From positions 1-27,399 of the IMG/VR virus record IMGVR_UViG_3300031455_000005: 27,399 bases of DNA; one strand, 5' to 3'. This DNA comes from a virus. The position numbers were made by a program, and so were the translations under genes. This document shows positions 14,221 to 22,929 of the stretch, one piece after another; position 1 is the stretch's first letter, and each line of letters opens with the position of its first letter. The notes below the pieces were generated by a model, which was given only the letters and a program-made list of their open reading frames with translations, searched no databases and was not told where the DNA came from.

Positions 14221-16215
14221 ATGCCGGGCATGGCCAGCAAAACCCACAGCGTCACCGTCATCGCCGCCACCGCGCTTGCGGTGAACCGGTTCATCTCGCA
14301 CGCAGGCGCCTACGCCACCAGCAGCAACGACGTGCTCGGCGTGTCCGAGATCGCGGCAGCGGCCGACCGTGCGTGCAGTTGCGTCACCGGCTATTCGTGG
14401 CCGGTGCTTGCGGCCGAGGCCGTCGCCGAAGGCGACTGGGTCAAGCCCGCTGGTGACGGCACGGGGCGGGCGGTGGTGGGCAGCGAGACCGACGCTTGCG
14501 GGCGGGCGATCGCTGCGGCCAGCGCGGGGCAGCTGGTGGATGTGCGGCTGATGCTGCAGTTCGGGGTGCGGGGTGAGGGTGGCGGTGGCGGCTACCTCGG
14601 CAGTGGCGGCCTTGCGGAGATGCTGGCCGTCGAGGGCGCCGCAGTCGTCGTCGGCGCCTGGTTCCTGCGCACAGACGTTGCCCCCCACACGAACTACTAC
14701 CTCGACGCATTGCCGGCCGACGAAATCTCCAGCTGGAGGCCTGGTCTGCCGATTGACCCCAACGCGCCGGTGATGACTGTAGTCGGCCTCGGCAGCAGCT
14801 CGATGGAGGGCAACGTCGCGGTCGGCAGCGTGACCACCATGTCACGCACGGGCAACGTGCTGACCGTCAACGGCACTACGCCGCTTGGCGGGAACTACAT
14901 CGGGCAGAAGGTTCGCCTGTTCGGCATGCGCCCAGACGATCTTCCGGGTGTGTATGAAAAGGCCTCGGTCGGGACCAACACGTTCACCGTGAACTCCGTT
15001 GGACCTGATCTTGCGAACGGTGACATTGCGGCCGGGCCACAGCGACGGTTTCGTGTGCTGTCAAACGAACCCCGCACATCCCCCTATTGGTGGGCAATCC
15101 AGCTTTCCAGCGGCCGGGCGCAAAACCTGGCGAACCGTGGGCTGCCCGGAGCTATTACGTCGCAAGTTCGGTTCCGTGTCCTGGCCGATGTTGGTGCGGT
15201 GAATCCGGCCAGGGTTGTGGTCATGGCCGGGAGTAACGACCTCTCCGCAAATGTGGGCGGTACTCCCGCTGACGACGCAGCAGCCGCGTTCGCCGACATG
15301 CCGAAGCTGGTCGAGCAGTTGGTCGCGCTCGGCGTGCAGATCGACCTGTGCGCCTTGTGGCCGCTTGGATCAGGGTATGCGGATCACGCGGCTTGGAACG
15401 CCCGCTGCCCTCTGTACAACGCGCACCTTGCGAACTTGGCGGCTCAGTACCCCGACCATTGCCACTACGTCGATCTCTACACCCCGGTGGTCAGCGACAT
15501 CGGCGGCGGCGAAATGGGCATGTCCTCGAACCTGATGGGGACGGACGGCGTGCACATGCGCAGCAACGCTGCCTTTGTGCTGGGGCGCGTCCTTTACAAC
15601 TCCTGGGTGCAGCGCGGTGTCCTGGGTCGGCGGTGGACCCCCGGGCGAGTTGAAGGCGGGGGCCAGATCCATCTGGCGTTCAGGACCAATTCCGGGGATT
15701 CCATCGGTCACGCCGGCGGTAGCGGCACAGAGGCTGTGGGCGTTGACGTTCAGCGGCAGTCCGGTTCTCCGACGTTCGTCGGATCGTTGGTGCAGCGGTC
15801 GGACGGGTACTACGCACAGCGGATCGTGATCACTGCAGCGGGCAGTGGTTTCGAGTCCGTGCGCTGCAATTTCACTGGTCTGGCGCCGTACATGCCGAAG
15901 GGCTCACGGTGGCGGTTCACGTGCGACCTGAAGACCGTGAACGCTCCGAACGGATTTGGCTCATGGTCGCTCGTGTTCCAGACCACCGTGGACTCTGTGA
16001 GCCACGACGTCTATTTGAACGTGGACAGCGTCGGGAATGTCGTGCCCTGCGACCAGGATTCCGAGTTCACGTACACGTCGCCTGAGATCCAAATACCGAA
16101 CCCCGCGGGCGGCAGTCACACAGCGGCTGTGCTGAGCGTGCAGGCGACTTGCATAGCGGCGACTGCGCCGTTCACGGTCGAGATCGCCAACCTCGTGTTC
16201 ACGCAGGTGGGATGA
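14221..16215 (+). CDS. SGNH-hydrolase protein with decoration-like N-terminus
   Basis: 664 residues (start MPGMASKTHSV; a second ATG is 3 codons in). Residues 5-110 resemble DUF2190-type capsid decoration proteins (SHAGAYATSS, WPVLAAEAVAEGDWVKPA), a weak match. SGNH blocks follow: nucleophile S193 in GLGSSSMEGN, G307/G310 in NRGLPG, N339 in AGSNDLS, and D442-x2-H445 in TDGVHM. Between blocks I and II (about residues 200-285) is an inserted beta-rich segment (GNVLTVNGTT, GTNTFTVNSV). The C-terminal 150 residues look like a jelly-roll carbohydrate-binding module. It probably removes acyl groups from glycans, acting on the phage particle or the cell surface. Confidence 0.75.
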   Translation: MPGMASKTHSVTVIAATALAVNRFISHAGAYATSSNDVLGVSEIAAAADRACSCVTGYSWPVLAAEAVAEGDWVKPAGDGTGRAVVGSETDACGRAIAAASAGQLVDVRLMLQFGVRGEGGGGGYLGSGGLAEMLAVEGAAVVVGAWFLRTDVAPHTNYYLDALPADEISSWRPGLPIDPNAPVMTVVGLGSSSMEGNVAVGSVTTMSRTGNVLTVNGTTPLGGNYIGQKVRLFGMRPDDLPGVYEKASVGTNTFTVNSVGPDLANGDIAAGPQRRFRVLSNEPRTSPYWWAIQLSSGRAQNLANRGLPGAITSQVRFRVLADVGAVNPARVVVMAGSNDLSANVGGTPADDAAAAFADMPKLVEQLVALGVQIDLCALWPLGSGYADHAAWNARCPLYNAHLANLAAQYPDHCHYVDLYTPVVSDIGGGEMGMSSNLMGTDGVHMRSNAAFVLGRVLYNSWVQRGVLGRRWTPGRVEGGGQIHLAFRTNSGDSIGHAGGSGTEAVGVDVQRQSGSPTFVGSLVQRSDGYYAQRIVITAAGSGFESVRCNFTGLAPYMPKGSRWRFTCDLKTVNAPNGFGSWSLVFQTTVDSVSHDVYLNVDSVGNVVPCDQDSEFTYTSPEIQIPNPAGGSHTAAVLSVQATCIAATAPFTVEIANLVFTQVG

Positions 16216-17567
16216 TGAGAACCCGCTGGCGAATGGCCGCTTCGGAACTGCAGTCAGGGGTGCCCGCGGAGCCGCCGGGGGTTTATGCCAGGCCTCCGGT
16301 GGGCTGCATCTACCTGGGCGCGAACACGAACAGCGCGTTCTTGGACGTGGCCGCGAAGTTCGACTTCGTGATCATGTCTCTCGGCCCGGCCAGCAGCGGT
16401 GCCGGGAACGCGGCGCTGGTCACGGGGTTGAAGGCCCGTAATCCTGCTGTCAAGGTCTTTGGGTACATCGCCCAGGGCGAGGCATCGATGTCCGGTAACG
16501 ACACTCGCGTTGGTGCAACGCAGACGTGGGACAACCCGCATATCAAAGCCACGGCGGAAGGCTGGTGGTTGACAAAGGTCAATGGGGACAAGGTTCAGAC
16601 GTTCGCCCCAGGCACCGCCGCCTACGATATGAACTACACCGCGTGGGTGTCGCCGGACGCCAACGGCCAACGGTATCCGCAGTGGTACGGCGACTACATC
16701 ACCGACATGTCGCGGCGCGGCGGGCGGGTGCCCGATGGGTACTTCATCGATGTGACCATGCACTACGGCTGGGTGTCGGCCGACTGGGATGTCAGCGGGT
16801 CAGTTGACACCAACTACACCGATTCCGCGACGCGACTGGCAATGAGGCAGGGCCACAAGGCGCTGTTCGACCGCTTGAAGCACCACGATCCGTCCGTGAT
16901 CCTGGTTGCCAACTCGGAGATATCGGGCAACCGGAACGTGGATGAGTTCTATGACGACGCGACCAACATCGTCGGGCAGGCGAACTACTTCGCCGAGAAC
17001 GCGCTGTCCACGTTCCACCCCAGCCTGATCGTTGTGAACGGCTTCAACGGCCCGAACGCTGGCGCGATCCTGAAGCGTGCCGTGGACCTTGTCGCCGCCA
17101 GCTCCAACCCCTTGTACGCGGTGATGCGCAGCGAGGGTGATGGCACGACTGACTACCGGGCAATGCGATTCGGCTACGCGGTGGCCCGGGCGTTGGGCGT
17201 GACCCCGGTTCACACCACGTCGTCTAGCCCGTCCGCGAACCACCCCAAGTGGTTCGACGAATACGAGTCTGAGCTAGGCACACCCATCGATGCAGTCCCG
17301 ACCGCAGCGGCCGTTGGGAACATCTGGCTGCGGCGATACCAGAACGGCATGGTGGCATTCAACGTGAACTCCATCACCCCGGCGGGACCGGGCAACTACG
17401 GTCCAGGCTCGGCAGAAAACTACACGCCCCCTGCCGGGCTCTACAAACACCTCGTGGGCACGCAGGACCCGGCGGTGAACACCGGCGCCACCATCACCGG
17501 TGCGATGTCGATCCCCGCCTGGGACGGCCGCGTTCTGATGTGCGTGACGCCTGGGGTGCATTCATGA
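16212..17567 (+). CDS. glycoside-hydrolase-like TIM-barrel protein
   Basis: 451 residues. The ATG overlaps the SGNH stop (ATGA), so the two are translated together. Visible barrel landmarks match the GH114/GHL15 group: 'KVFGYIAQGEAS' (E90), 'GWWLTKVNGD', 'VPDGYFIDVTMHYGW' (D175, D180), 'LVANSEISGN' and 'YAVMRSEGDG'. These strand-end acids are typical active-site positions. A C-terminal domain includes 'NIWLRRYQNGMVAFNVN', like the small beta domain that follows such barrels. Together with the SGNH protein it may deacylate and cut a surface polysaccharide as part of host adsorption. The family call is by pattern only; no fold search was done. Confidence 0.68.
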   Translation: MMRTRWRMAASELQSGVPAEPPGVYARPPVGCIYLGANTNSAFLDVAAKFDFVIMSLGPASSGAGNAALVTGLKARNPAVKVFGYIAQGEASMSGNDTRVGATQTWDNPHIKATAEGWWLTKVNGDKVQTFAPGTAAYDMNYTAWVSPDANGQRYPQWYGDYITDMSRRGGRVPDGYFIDVTMHYGWVSADWDVSGSVDTNYTDSATRLAMRQGHKALFDRLKHHDPSVILVANSEISGNRNVDEFYDDATNIVGQANYFAENALSTFHPSLIVVNGFNGPNAGAILKRAVDLVAASSNPLYAVMRSEGDGTTDYRAMRFGYAVARALGVTPVHTTSSSPSANHPKWFDEYESELGTPIDAVPTAAAVGNIWLRRYQNGMVAFNVNSITPAGPGNYGPGSAENYTPPAGLYKHLVGTQDPAVNTGATITGAMSIPAWDGRVLMCVTPGVHS

Positions 17568-17591
17568 TTTCCAGAACTCGAAAGACCTTTT

Positions 17592-17837
17592 ATGACTGAA
17601 CCTGCACGCGACCAACAGCTCCTGATGCTGGGCGAGATCAAGGGCATCGTCCAGTCGCTCAAGTCCGGCCAGGACTTGATGAACAACCGGCTCGACTCGA
17701 TGGACGAGCGGCTGCGCTCCGTCGAGCAGCGCGCCGCCGTCAGCGGCGCCATCAGCGGCGGCGTGATGGGCGTGGGCATGGCGCTGATCGTCGAAAGCGT
17801 GCGCACCTGGCTGCGTGGCACCGGCAAGGCGCCTTGA
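17592..17837 (+). CDS. small coiled-coil membrane protein (holin-like?)
   Basis: 81 residues starting MTEPARDQQLLMLGEIKGIV. A coiled coil of about 40 residues (KSGQDLMNNRLDSMDERLRSVEQR) is followed by one hydrophobic segment (VSGAISGGVMGVGMALIV) and a short basic tail. This order resembles XhlA-type haemolysin or DUF1515-like phage proteins, some of which assist holins. No other holin candidate is seen, and the lysis genes are elsewhere on the opposite strand, so the holin call is weak. Confidence 0.55.
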   Translation: MTEPARDQQLLMLGEIKGIVQSLKSGQDLMNNRLDSMDERLRSVEQRAAVSGAISGGVMGVGMALIVESVRTWLRGTGKAP

Positions 17838-17838
17838 C

Positions 17839-18339
17839 ATGGCGCACGGCGCCGAACGCCGGCGGCAGCTGCGCGGCTTGTTCGTCTTCAAGCGCCTGCC
17901 GATGGAGGCCTCGTGCGCAGCCATGGGCCTGCCGCGCAGCACCGGCAACAGGTGGAAGTCCGAGGCCAAGGCCGCCGGCGACGACTGGGACTCGGCGCGC
18001 ACCGCAGTGGCGCTGGGCGACGAGAACTTCATGCAGCTGTCGCGGCAGCTGCTCGAGGACTACCTGGTGCAGCACCAGGCGACGATCGACATGCTGCGCG
18101 ACAAGCCCGACACGCCCGCGGCCGACCGCGCGCAGCTGCTCGCGATGCTGGGCGATTCGTTCCACAAGACGATGTCGAGCTTCAAGCGCCTGATGCCGGA
18201 GATGAGCCGGCACGCGGTGGCGCTTGATGCGCTGCAGCGCCTGGCCAGCTTCACGCAGCAGCGCTATCCGCAGCACGTGGGCGTGCTGGTGGAGCTGCTG
18301 GAGCCGTTCGGTCAGGAGCTGGCGAAGGCGTACGGCTAG
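17839..18339 (+). CDS. DUF1804 small terminase subunit
   Basis: 166 residues starting MAHGAERRRQLRGLFVFKRL. The pattern is that of DUF1804, the Mu gp27-type small terminase: an N-terminal HTH (LPMEASCAAMGLPRSTGNRWKSEA), 'GDDWDSARTA', a helical core (EDYLVQHQATIDMLRDKP) and 'SFHKTMSSFKRLMPE'. It binds DNA and recruits the large terminase for packaging. It starts immediately after the preceding TGA. It is on the plus strand although the large terminase is on the minus strand, 2.5 kb away, which is unusual. Confidence 0.87.
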   Translation: MAHGAERRRQLRGLFVFKRLPMEASCAAMGLPRSTGNRWKSEAKAAGDDWDSARTAVALGDENFMQLSRQLLEDYLVQHQATIDMLRDKPDTPAADRAQLLAMLGDSFHKTMSSFKRLMPEMSRHAVALDALQRLASFTQQRYPQHVGVLVELLEPFGQELAKAYG

Positions 18340-18405
18340 AGCCCTTAAACCCCGCCCGAACCGCCCAGGACCCGAAACGCGGGGGTCGGTCGGAAACGTC
18401 GATAC

Positions 18406-18427
18406 CTGTTTAAGCCCTGTTTAAGCC
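18406..18427. repeat. 11-bp tandem repeat CTGTTTAAGCC x2
   Basis: Two perfect tandem copies lie in the convergent gap between the small terminase and the Mu F-like gene. A related inverted half (CCCTTAAAC) lies at 18342-18350. Two exact 11-bp units are unlikely to be random in this GC-rich gap, so they may be a protein-binding site. Confidence 0.55.
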
Positions 18428-18481
18428 CCCTACGGGCCGCGATCGGGTCGGTGCCGCTACAACGGCCGCACCCCCCCTCAA

Positions 18482-18506
18482 AAAATCGCCCGTAGGGCCG
18501 ATTTTC
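18482..18506. terminator. bidirectional terminator between convergent operons
   Basis: The stem AAAATCG-CCC / GGG-C-CGATTTT has a GTA loop and one bulged C. It is followed by U-runs on both strands: TTTT on plus and TTTTTT on minus. It lies where the plus-strand small terminase gene and the minus-strand late block converge, so it can stop both. Its edge touches the stop of the minus-strand gene. Coordinates may be off by one base. Confidence 0.72.
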
Positions 18507-19452
18507 AGGATTGGGCTCTTCCGGCCATCCAGGCCTGCGCCAGCTTCTTCATCGGGTTGAGCTGGATCTCGCGGTCGGTGAACGGCGTGCCACCAGGCGG
18601 CAGACCCCATCGGTCCATCCACGGCCTGGCGGTGCAGCCGCAGTTGATGATCTCGGCCGCCGGCGCCTTGGGGTCGTGCGGGTGCATCAGCTTCACCGTG
18701 CCATTGCCGCGAATGGCCGGCAGCTCGAAGGGCTTGTCCAGGTCGACCACCTGGCCGTCCGCGGCATCGTGGTTCCACCGGGAATGGACCTTGCCGGATC
18801 TGCGCCACTGCTTTTTCAGGTCCGGCAGCAGCTCGGCGCTTTGCTCCAGCCGCTGCTGCTGCGCCAGCGCATAGGCCTCGCCCAGGCTGGTGTGCACGAT
18901 GGTGCGCGCACGGCGCAGCGTGGCGGCGTTCTTCTCGCCCAGCTCGGCGCGCACCGCGCGCACGGCCTCGGTGTGCGTCTGCGCGCCCAGCACCGTCAGC
19001 CCGATGGCGCGGTCGATGCGGCCCAGCGCCGCGCTGCTCAAGTCCTGGATGCGCCCGGCCGTGAAGCTCTTCAGCGCCGCGAGCACGCTGGTGTCCAGCA
19101 TCGGCAGCCGCCAGTCGACATGGATGCCGGCGCTGGCCAGCGGCGCATCGACGGCGGCTACGCCCACGTTCCAGGCGCCGTCCAGCGCGTCTTCGGCGGC
19201 GGTGGCCAGGTCGCCGTTGAGCGCGTCGATCAGCTGCTTGACCTGGGGCTGGATCGCGCCCAGTTGCCAAACCCGCCAATCGGCCGGCTGCTGCGCCAGC
19301 ATGCCGGCGATGGCGAGCGACGCTTCCTGCAGCCGCTTGCGCACCGCCACATCGGTTGCCGCCAGCAGGCCAGCGCGCTGGCGCAGGTTCTGCCGCTGCG
19401 CCGCCAGGAAGGCACGCCGCGCAGCCTCTTCCTCAGGCGTCAGCTTGGCCAT
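18505..19452 (-). CDS. Mu F-like minor head protein
   Basis: 315 residues starting MAKLTPEEEAARRAFLAAQR, with an extended helical N-half (residues 15-180) that includes 'ALKSFTAGRIQDLSSAALGRIDRAI'. The C-terminal third carries the signature of the Mu F/SPP1 gp7-type minor head family: 'SGKVHSRWNHDAADGQVVDLDKPF', then 'MHPHDPKAPAAEIINCGC', where a conserved Cys pair ends the motif. The family links portal to capsid and is present at low copy. It overlaps the portal gene end by 20 nt, so it is translated after it. Confidence 0.83.
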   Translation of the reverse strand: MAKLTPEEEAARRAFLAAQRQNLRQRAGLLAATDVAVRKRLQEASLAIAGMLAQQPADWRVWQLGAIQPQVKQLIDALNGDLATAAEDALDGAWNVGVAAVDAPLASAGIHVDWRLPMLDTSVLAALKSFTAGRIQDLSSAALGRIDRAIGLTVLGAQTHTEAVRAVRAELGEKNAATLRRARTIVHTSLGEAYALAQQQRLEQSAELLPDLKKQWRRSGKVHSRWNHDAADGQVVDLDKPFELPAIRGNGTVKLMHPHDPKAPAAEIINCGCTARPWMDRWGLPPGGTPFTDREIQLNPMKKLAQAWMAGRAQS

Positions 19453-20905
19453 CGAGCTTGGCCTTGGGCTGCGGCTGCGCGCCAGGCTGCGGGTCGCCCG
19501 GCAGCGTGAAGGCGTCGGCCGGGTCATCGGCCTCGCGCTCGGCGCGTTCCTTGCGCGCGGCTTCGAGCTCGGCCTTGGCGTCGATGTCCTGGCCGAAGCG
19601 GCTGGCGATGTCGGCCACCAGGCTCAATGCGCGCTCTTCGCTGAGCAGGCCGCGGTCGACCAGCATCAGCGCCGCGCTGGTGACTTCGCGCATGGCCGAT
19701 GCGAACTTCGTCACGTCCGCGCTCACCAGCTCGGGGAAGCGGGCGGTGACCTTCCATTCAGGCTTGCCCCAGTCGGGCTTGGCGTCCGGCTGCTTCATCA
19801 GCACGTAGCGTCCGAGCTTCTCCAGCATGTGCTTGAGCACGGTCTGCCGCGCGGTGAAGAGCTTGAACGTGGGGTCGCCCATCTCCGCGGCCGCGGCACG
19901 GTTGACGTCGCCACCACCGCCGAACCAGTGCTCGGGCACCGTGGCGCCGGCCAGCACGTGGTTGCGGAACAGCCGCGCTGCCTCCGAGCTGTCGGTCGCC
20001 TGCAGTTCGGGGGCCTTTGCCGCGAGCTCCTCGCCGTCGTTGTGCACGTACACGCTGTTCGGCGCCGGCGGGTGGAAGGTCTTGGAGCGCTCGATGATCG
20101 CCTCGGGCGTGGCGTTCTTGACGTTCAGGTCCCAGACGAAGGCGCGCAGATAGCGCGCGCGGTCCAACTCGCCGAACAGGAACTCGTCGTAGGCATCGAT
20201 CCAGTCCATCTGCGCCAGCAGGTCGCTGCGCCCGCGGCTGCCGCCGCTGAGCAGGTTGACCTGGAACAGGAACACCTCGCCATCGGCGAAGCCGGCGCGG
20301 ATCTCGACGGTGCGCCGCGTGAACAGCTGTTCGTCCTCGCCCAGCACCACCACGCGATAGCGCTCGTAGCGGCCCTTGGCGTCGCGCTTGGTGATCACGC
20401 CGATGGGCTGCTCTGGGTTGTCGGGGTCCGTCACGACCTGGCCGATGCGCTGCGGCGCCAGGTAGCCCAGGCGCACGAAGCCGGAGATCTCGTTCACGTG
20501 CACGGTGAAGCACAGCTCGCCGTGCAGGCCCAGGCTGCGGGCGCGGGGGTAGAGCTTTTCGTCCCAGTCGTTGATCGGGTCGTTCCACCAGGTGTCCAGC
20601 ACGGCCTGGTGATCCTCGTCGCCGCATTCCAGGCGCACGCCCTCGGCCAGCAGGTAGGCCAGCGGGATCTCGATCAGCCGGTTGGCCAGCAGGTTGCTCT
20701 GCCACAGGTATTCGGCCAGGCGCTGCATGCGGTCCTGGCTCATCGGCGTGAGGTCGCGGCCGGCGGCCGTGGCGCCGCTGGCCGACAGGCGCGTCCAGCC
20801 TTCCTCGTCTTCGCTGCTGGCGCCGGCGGCCTCGGCCACGCGCGCGGGCTCGGCGGGCGCGAAGGCGGCGCGCATGCGCTGCCACAGGGTGTCGATCAGG
20901 CTCAT
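19433..20905 (-). CDS. portal protein
   Basis: 490 residues starting MSLIDTLWQRMRAAFAP. Its place between large terminase and Mu F-like protein fits a portal. Visible portal-like parts are the stem/wing 'ANRLIEIPLAYLLAEGVRLEC', a beta-rich clip ('GFVRLGYLAPQRIGQVV', 'VEIRAGFADGEVFLFQVN') and a long crown helix region at the C-terminus (ASAMREVTSAALMLVDRGLLSEE). 'HWFGGGGDVNRAAA' resembles a conserved Gly-rich loop in phage portals of this type. It forms the dodecameric DNA channel. The ATG overlaps the terminase stop (ATGA). Confidence 0.83.
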   Translation of the reverse strand: MSLIDTLWQRMRAAFAPAEPARVAEAAGASSEDEEGWTRLSASGATAAGRDLTPMSQDRMQRLAEYLWQSNLLANRLIEIPLAYLLAEGVRLECGDEDHQAVLDTWWNDPINDWDEKLYPRARSLGLHGELCFTVHVNEISGFVRLGYLAPQRIGQVVTDPDNPEQPIGVITKRDAKGRYERYRVVVLGEDEQLFTRRTVEIRAGFADGEVFLFQVNLLSGGSRGRSDLLAQMDWIDAYDEFLFGELDRARYLRAFVWDLNVKNATPEAIIERSKTFHPPAPNSVYVHNDGEELAAKAPELQATDSSEAARLFRNHVLAGATVPEHWFGGGGDVNRAAAAEMGDPTFKLFTARQTVLKHMLEKLGRYVLMKQPDAKPDWGKPEWKVTARFPELVSADVTKFASAMREVTSAALMLVDRGLLSEERALSLVADIASRFGQDIDAKAELEAARKERAEREADDPADAFTLPGDPQPGAQPQPKAKLDGQADA

Positions 20906-22590
20906 GGGCGGGTCCTGGCAAACATGCGCAGCGCCTGGCGCACCGCGCGTTGGTGGTGGGAGTCGTCGGCGCGCGATCGCGCCTGCTTGTCGTTGACCTG
21001 CGCGCCGGCGGCGACACCGCCGCTGATGGCCAGCATCCACAGCATCTGCACTGCATCGGGGCCGTCGTCGTGGTCGGCCTTGGGGTAGTGGCGGAACTGG
21101 TCGATCAGCGTGGTCTGGCTGCGGTGCAGGCGCAGCAGGCCGTTGGCCATGTGCGGCTGCAGGCTCAGGATGCGCAGGTCCTTGTCGGCGATGGGGATCA
21201 GTGCCCGCGCCGGCACCGGCACGCCGGCGGCGGCCGAGCGCTTGACCAGCTCGGTGCGGATGAATTCGGCGAACACGACGGCCTCGAAGCCCCACACCAG
21301 GCAGCAGAACTCGCGCTGCGCTTCGATGATGTCGCTGATGATGCGGTCGGGCACGCGCTTGCGGATGCTGGCGTGCACGACATCGAGCAGGCCCTTCACG
21401 CGCTGGTAGCCGCCGACGATGATCGCGCTGGGGTCGCGCGATGCGCCGGTGCGGCCCATGCTGGGGTCGCAAGTGCCGTAGAAGATCCATTCGGCGATGC
21501 GGTCGACCCAGAAGTGCAGGCTGTTGGCGAAGGGCGCGTCGTCGCCGGCGCTGGGGTCGTTCTGCTGCTCGCTGTCGAAGGCCTCGTGGCCTTCGCGGGC
21601 GCGCTTGATCATCAGCTTGACCAGCGGGCGCACGGCCGGCCAGCTGACCACCGCGCCGGCGTCCATGTCGCTCGCGTGCTTGCCGTAGAAGGCCATCGCA
21701 GCCCGATCGCCCTCGTCGGGCGTGTCGGCGCCCAGCAGCAGATGCTCGAACCGCTCCCACAGGTCCATGCGGTCGGGCCACTGCACGATGGCCTTGAAGA
21801 CGCGGCTGTGCCACATGGGGTGCTTGATGAAGCGGCTGAGCACGCTGTCGAAGCCCAGCACCGTGCCGACGATCACCGCATCCATGCTGTCGTCGACGGG
21901 GCCCAGGCTGAGCACCGCCTTGGTGACGAACTTCTGCAGCTTGTCGCGCTGCGCCGGCGTGGCGGCGTTCTCGTCGTTCTCGATGTCGTCGAGCAGCGCC
22001 AGGTCGGGCCGGAAGGGGCCGTGGCGCCGGCCGCGCACGCGCTTGCCGATGCCGAAGGCCTCGATCTTGATGTCGTTGGCCGTCAGGATGACGCCCACGC
22101 GCCAGACGCGGCCGCGCCCGGTGGCCTCGGGGAAGTCGCTGGCCAGGCGCGGGTTGCTGTCGAGCTCGACCTTCACCGCTTCCAGCATCTCGGCCGCCTG
22201 CTCGAAGGCGTCCATGAACAGCAGCGGGTAGCGCTTGAGCTTCAGCATCACGCACCACAGCACGAAGCTCATGCTGACCTTGGTGCTCTTGGCCTCGCCG
22301 CGCGGTGCGGCGATCGCGTCGCGCTGGCCGGCCGGGCTGTCTGCGATGGCGGGAAGCCGCTCGTACAGGTACAGGTGCAACAGCGACGGCTCGGCCGTGC
22401 CGTAGTGGGGGAAGTAGGTGCGGTCGAAGAACTCGAAGCCCCTCACCGGGTCGGCCACCAGGCGGCGGCGCTCGGCGATCGCTTCGGGGCTTAAGTCCCA
22501 GCCGCCGGCCGCAGCGTCGATCTGCTGGCGCAGGCTGGTGGCCAGCGAGGCGATGCTGTCGAGGAAGTCCTGGCTGAGCTTCTTGGCCAT
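20902..22590 (-). CDS. large terminase (TerL)
   Basis: 562 residues. The ATPase half has a Walker A-like P-loop APRGEAKST (95-103) and a Walker B LALLDDIE (197-204), with E204 as likely catalytic Glu. The nuclease half starts near 'YGTCDPSMG' (first metal Asp) and includes 'DHDDGPDAVQM' (last acidic site). The pattern fits the TIGR01630-type phage terminases in which the C-terminus is an RNase H-like nuclease. It cuts and pumps DNA into the prohead. Translation probably follows the zinc-finger gene closely (3-nt gap). Confidence 0.9.
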   Translation of the reverse strand: MAKKLSQDFLDSIASLATSLRQQIDAAAGGWDLSPEAIAERRRLVADPVRGFEFFDRTYFPHYGTAEPSLLHLYLYERLPAIADSPAGQRDAIAAPRGEAKSTKVSMSFVLWCVMLKLKRYPLLFMDAFEQAAEMLEAVKVELDSNPRLASDFPEATGRGRVWRVGVILTANDIKIEAFGIGKRVRGRRHGPFRPDLALLDDIENDENAATPAQRDKLQKFVTKAVLSLGPVDDSMDAVIVGTVLGFDSVLSRFIKHPMWHSRVFKAIVQWPDRMDLWERFEHLLLGADTPDEGDRAAMAFYGKHASDMDAGAVVSWPAVRPLVKLMIKRAREGHEAFDSEQQNDPSAGDDAPFANSLHFWVDRIAEWIFYGTCDPSMGRTGASRDPSAIIVGGYQRVKGLLDVVHASIRKRVPDRIISDIIEAQREFCCLVWGFEAVVFAEFIRTELVKRSAAAGVPVPARALIPIADKDLRILSLQPHMANGLLRLHRSQTTLIDQFRHYPKADHDDGPDAVQMLWMLAISGGVAAGAQVNDKQARSRADDSHHQRAVRQALRMFARTRP

Positions 22591-22593
22591 GGG

Positions 22594-22929
22594 CTACCGG
22601 TGGCTGATCCTGGTGATGTGGCCGCAGTGCTGGCACTTCGTGCGCTCGCGTTCGTGCAGCCGCTTCATCTCGTCCTGGTATGCCTCTCGCGTGCGCATCC
22701 ATTGGCTCTCGTGGCGCATGAGCGTGCGCAGCACGAACATCGGCGATACCTTCTCGCCGCAACCGAGGCACGTGCACTCGCTTGCGCGTTCGTCGACCTC
22801 GAAGCTCGTGTTGAAGTGCTGGCAACGCCCGAAGGGCGGCGGCACCAGCATCAGCTTGCCGTCGGGCGGTTCGCGCCGCTCGGCTTTGAGCTTCACCACG
22901 TCAGCGCCATCGCTCACGGTGATCTTCAT
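22594..22929 (-). CDS. zinc-finger-like late protein
   Basis: 111 residues starting MKITVSDGADVVKLKAERRE. It has cysteines arranged as C-x2 (FGRCQHF), then C-x-C-x2-C (SECTCLGCGEK), then C-x2-C-x2-H (KCQHCGHIT), enough for one or two zinc sites. The middle is basic and helical (RTREAYQDEMKRLHERER). It sits between Rz and TerL with ATGA coupling. Its role could be DNA binding during packaging or transcription control, but no family is known to me. Confidence 0.68.
   Translation of the reverse strand: MKITVSDGADVVKLKAERREPPDGKLMLVPPPFGRCQHFNTSFEVDERASECTCLGCGEKVSPMFVLRTLMRHESQWMRTREAYQDEMKRLHERERTKCQHCGHITRISHR

Noticed and set aside
18890-22494. Very long plus-strand open frames (732 and 514 codons) across portal and terminase
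   Set aside because: Antisense to two well-supported phage genes, low-complexity composition, no ribosome site or domain. They are artefacts of high GC content.
19433-22825. Apparent 1,130-codon portal fusion
   Set aside because: Only the last 490 codons encode the portal. The upstream part is an Arg-rich shadow of the terminase and zinc-protein genes in another frame, and the true start at 20,905 overlaps the terminase stop.
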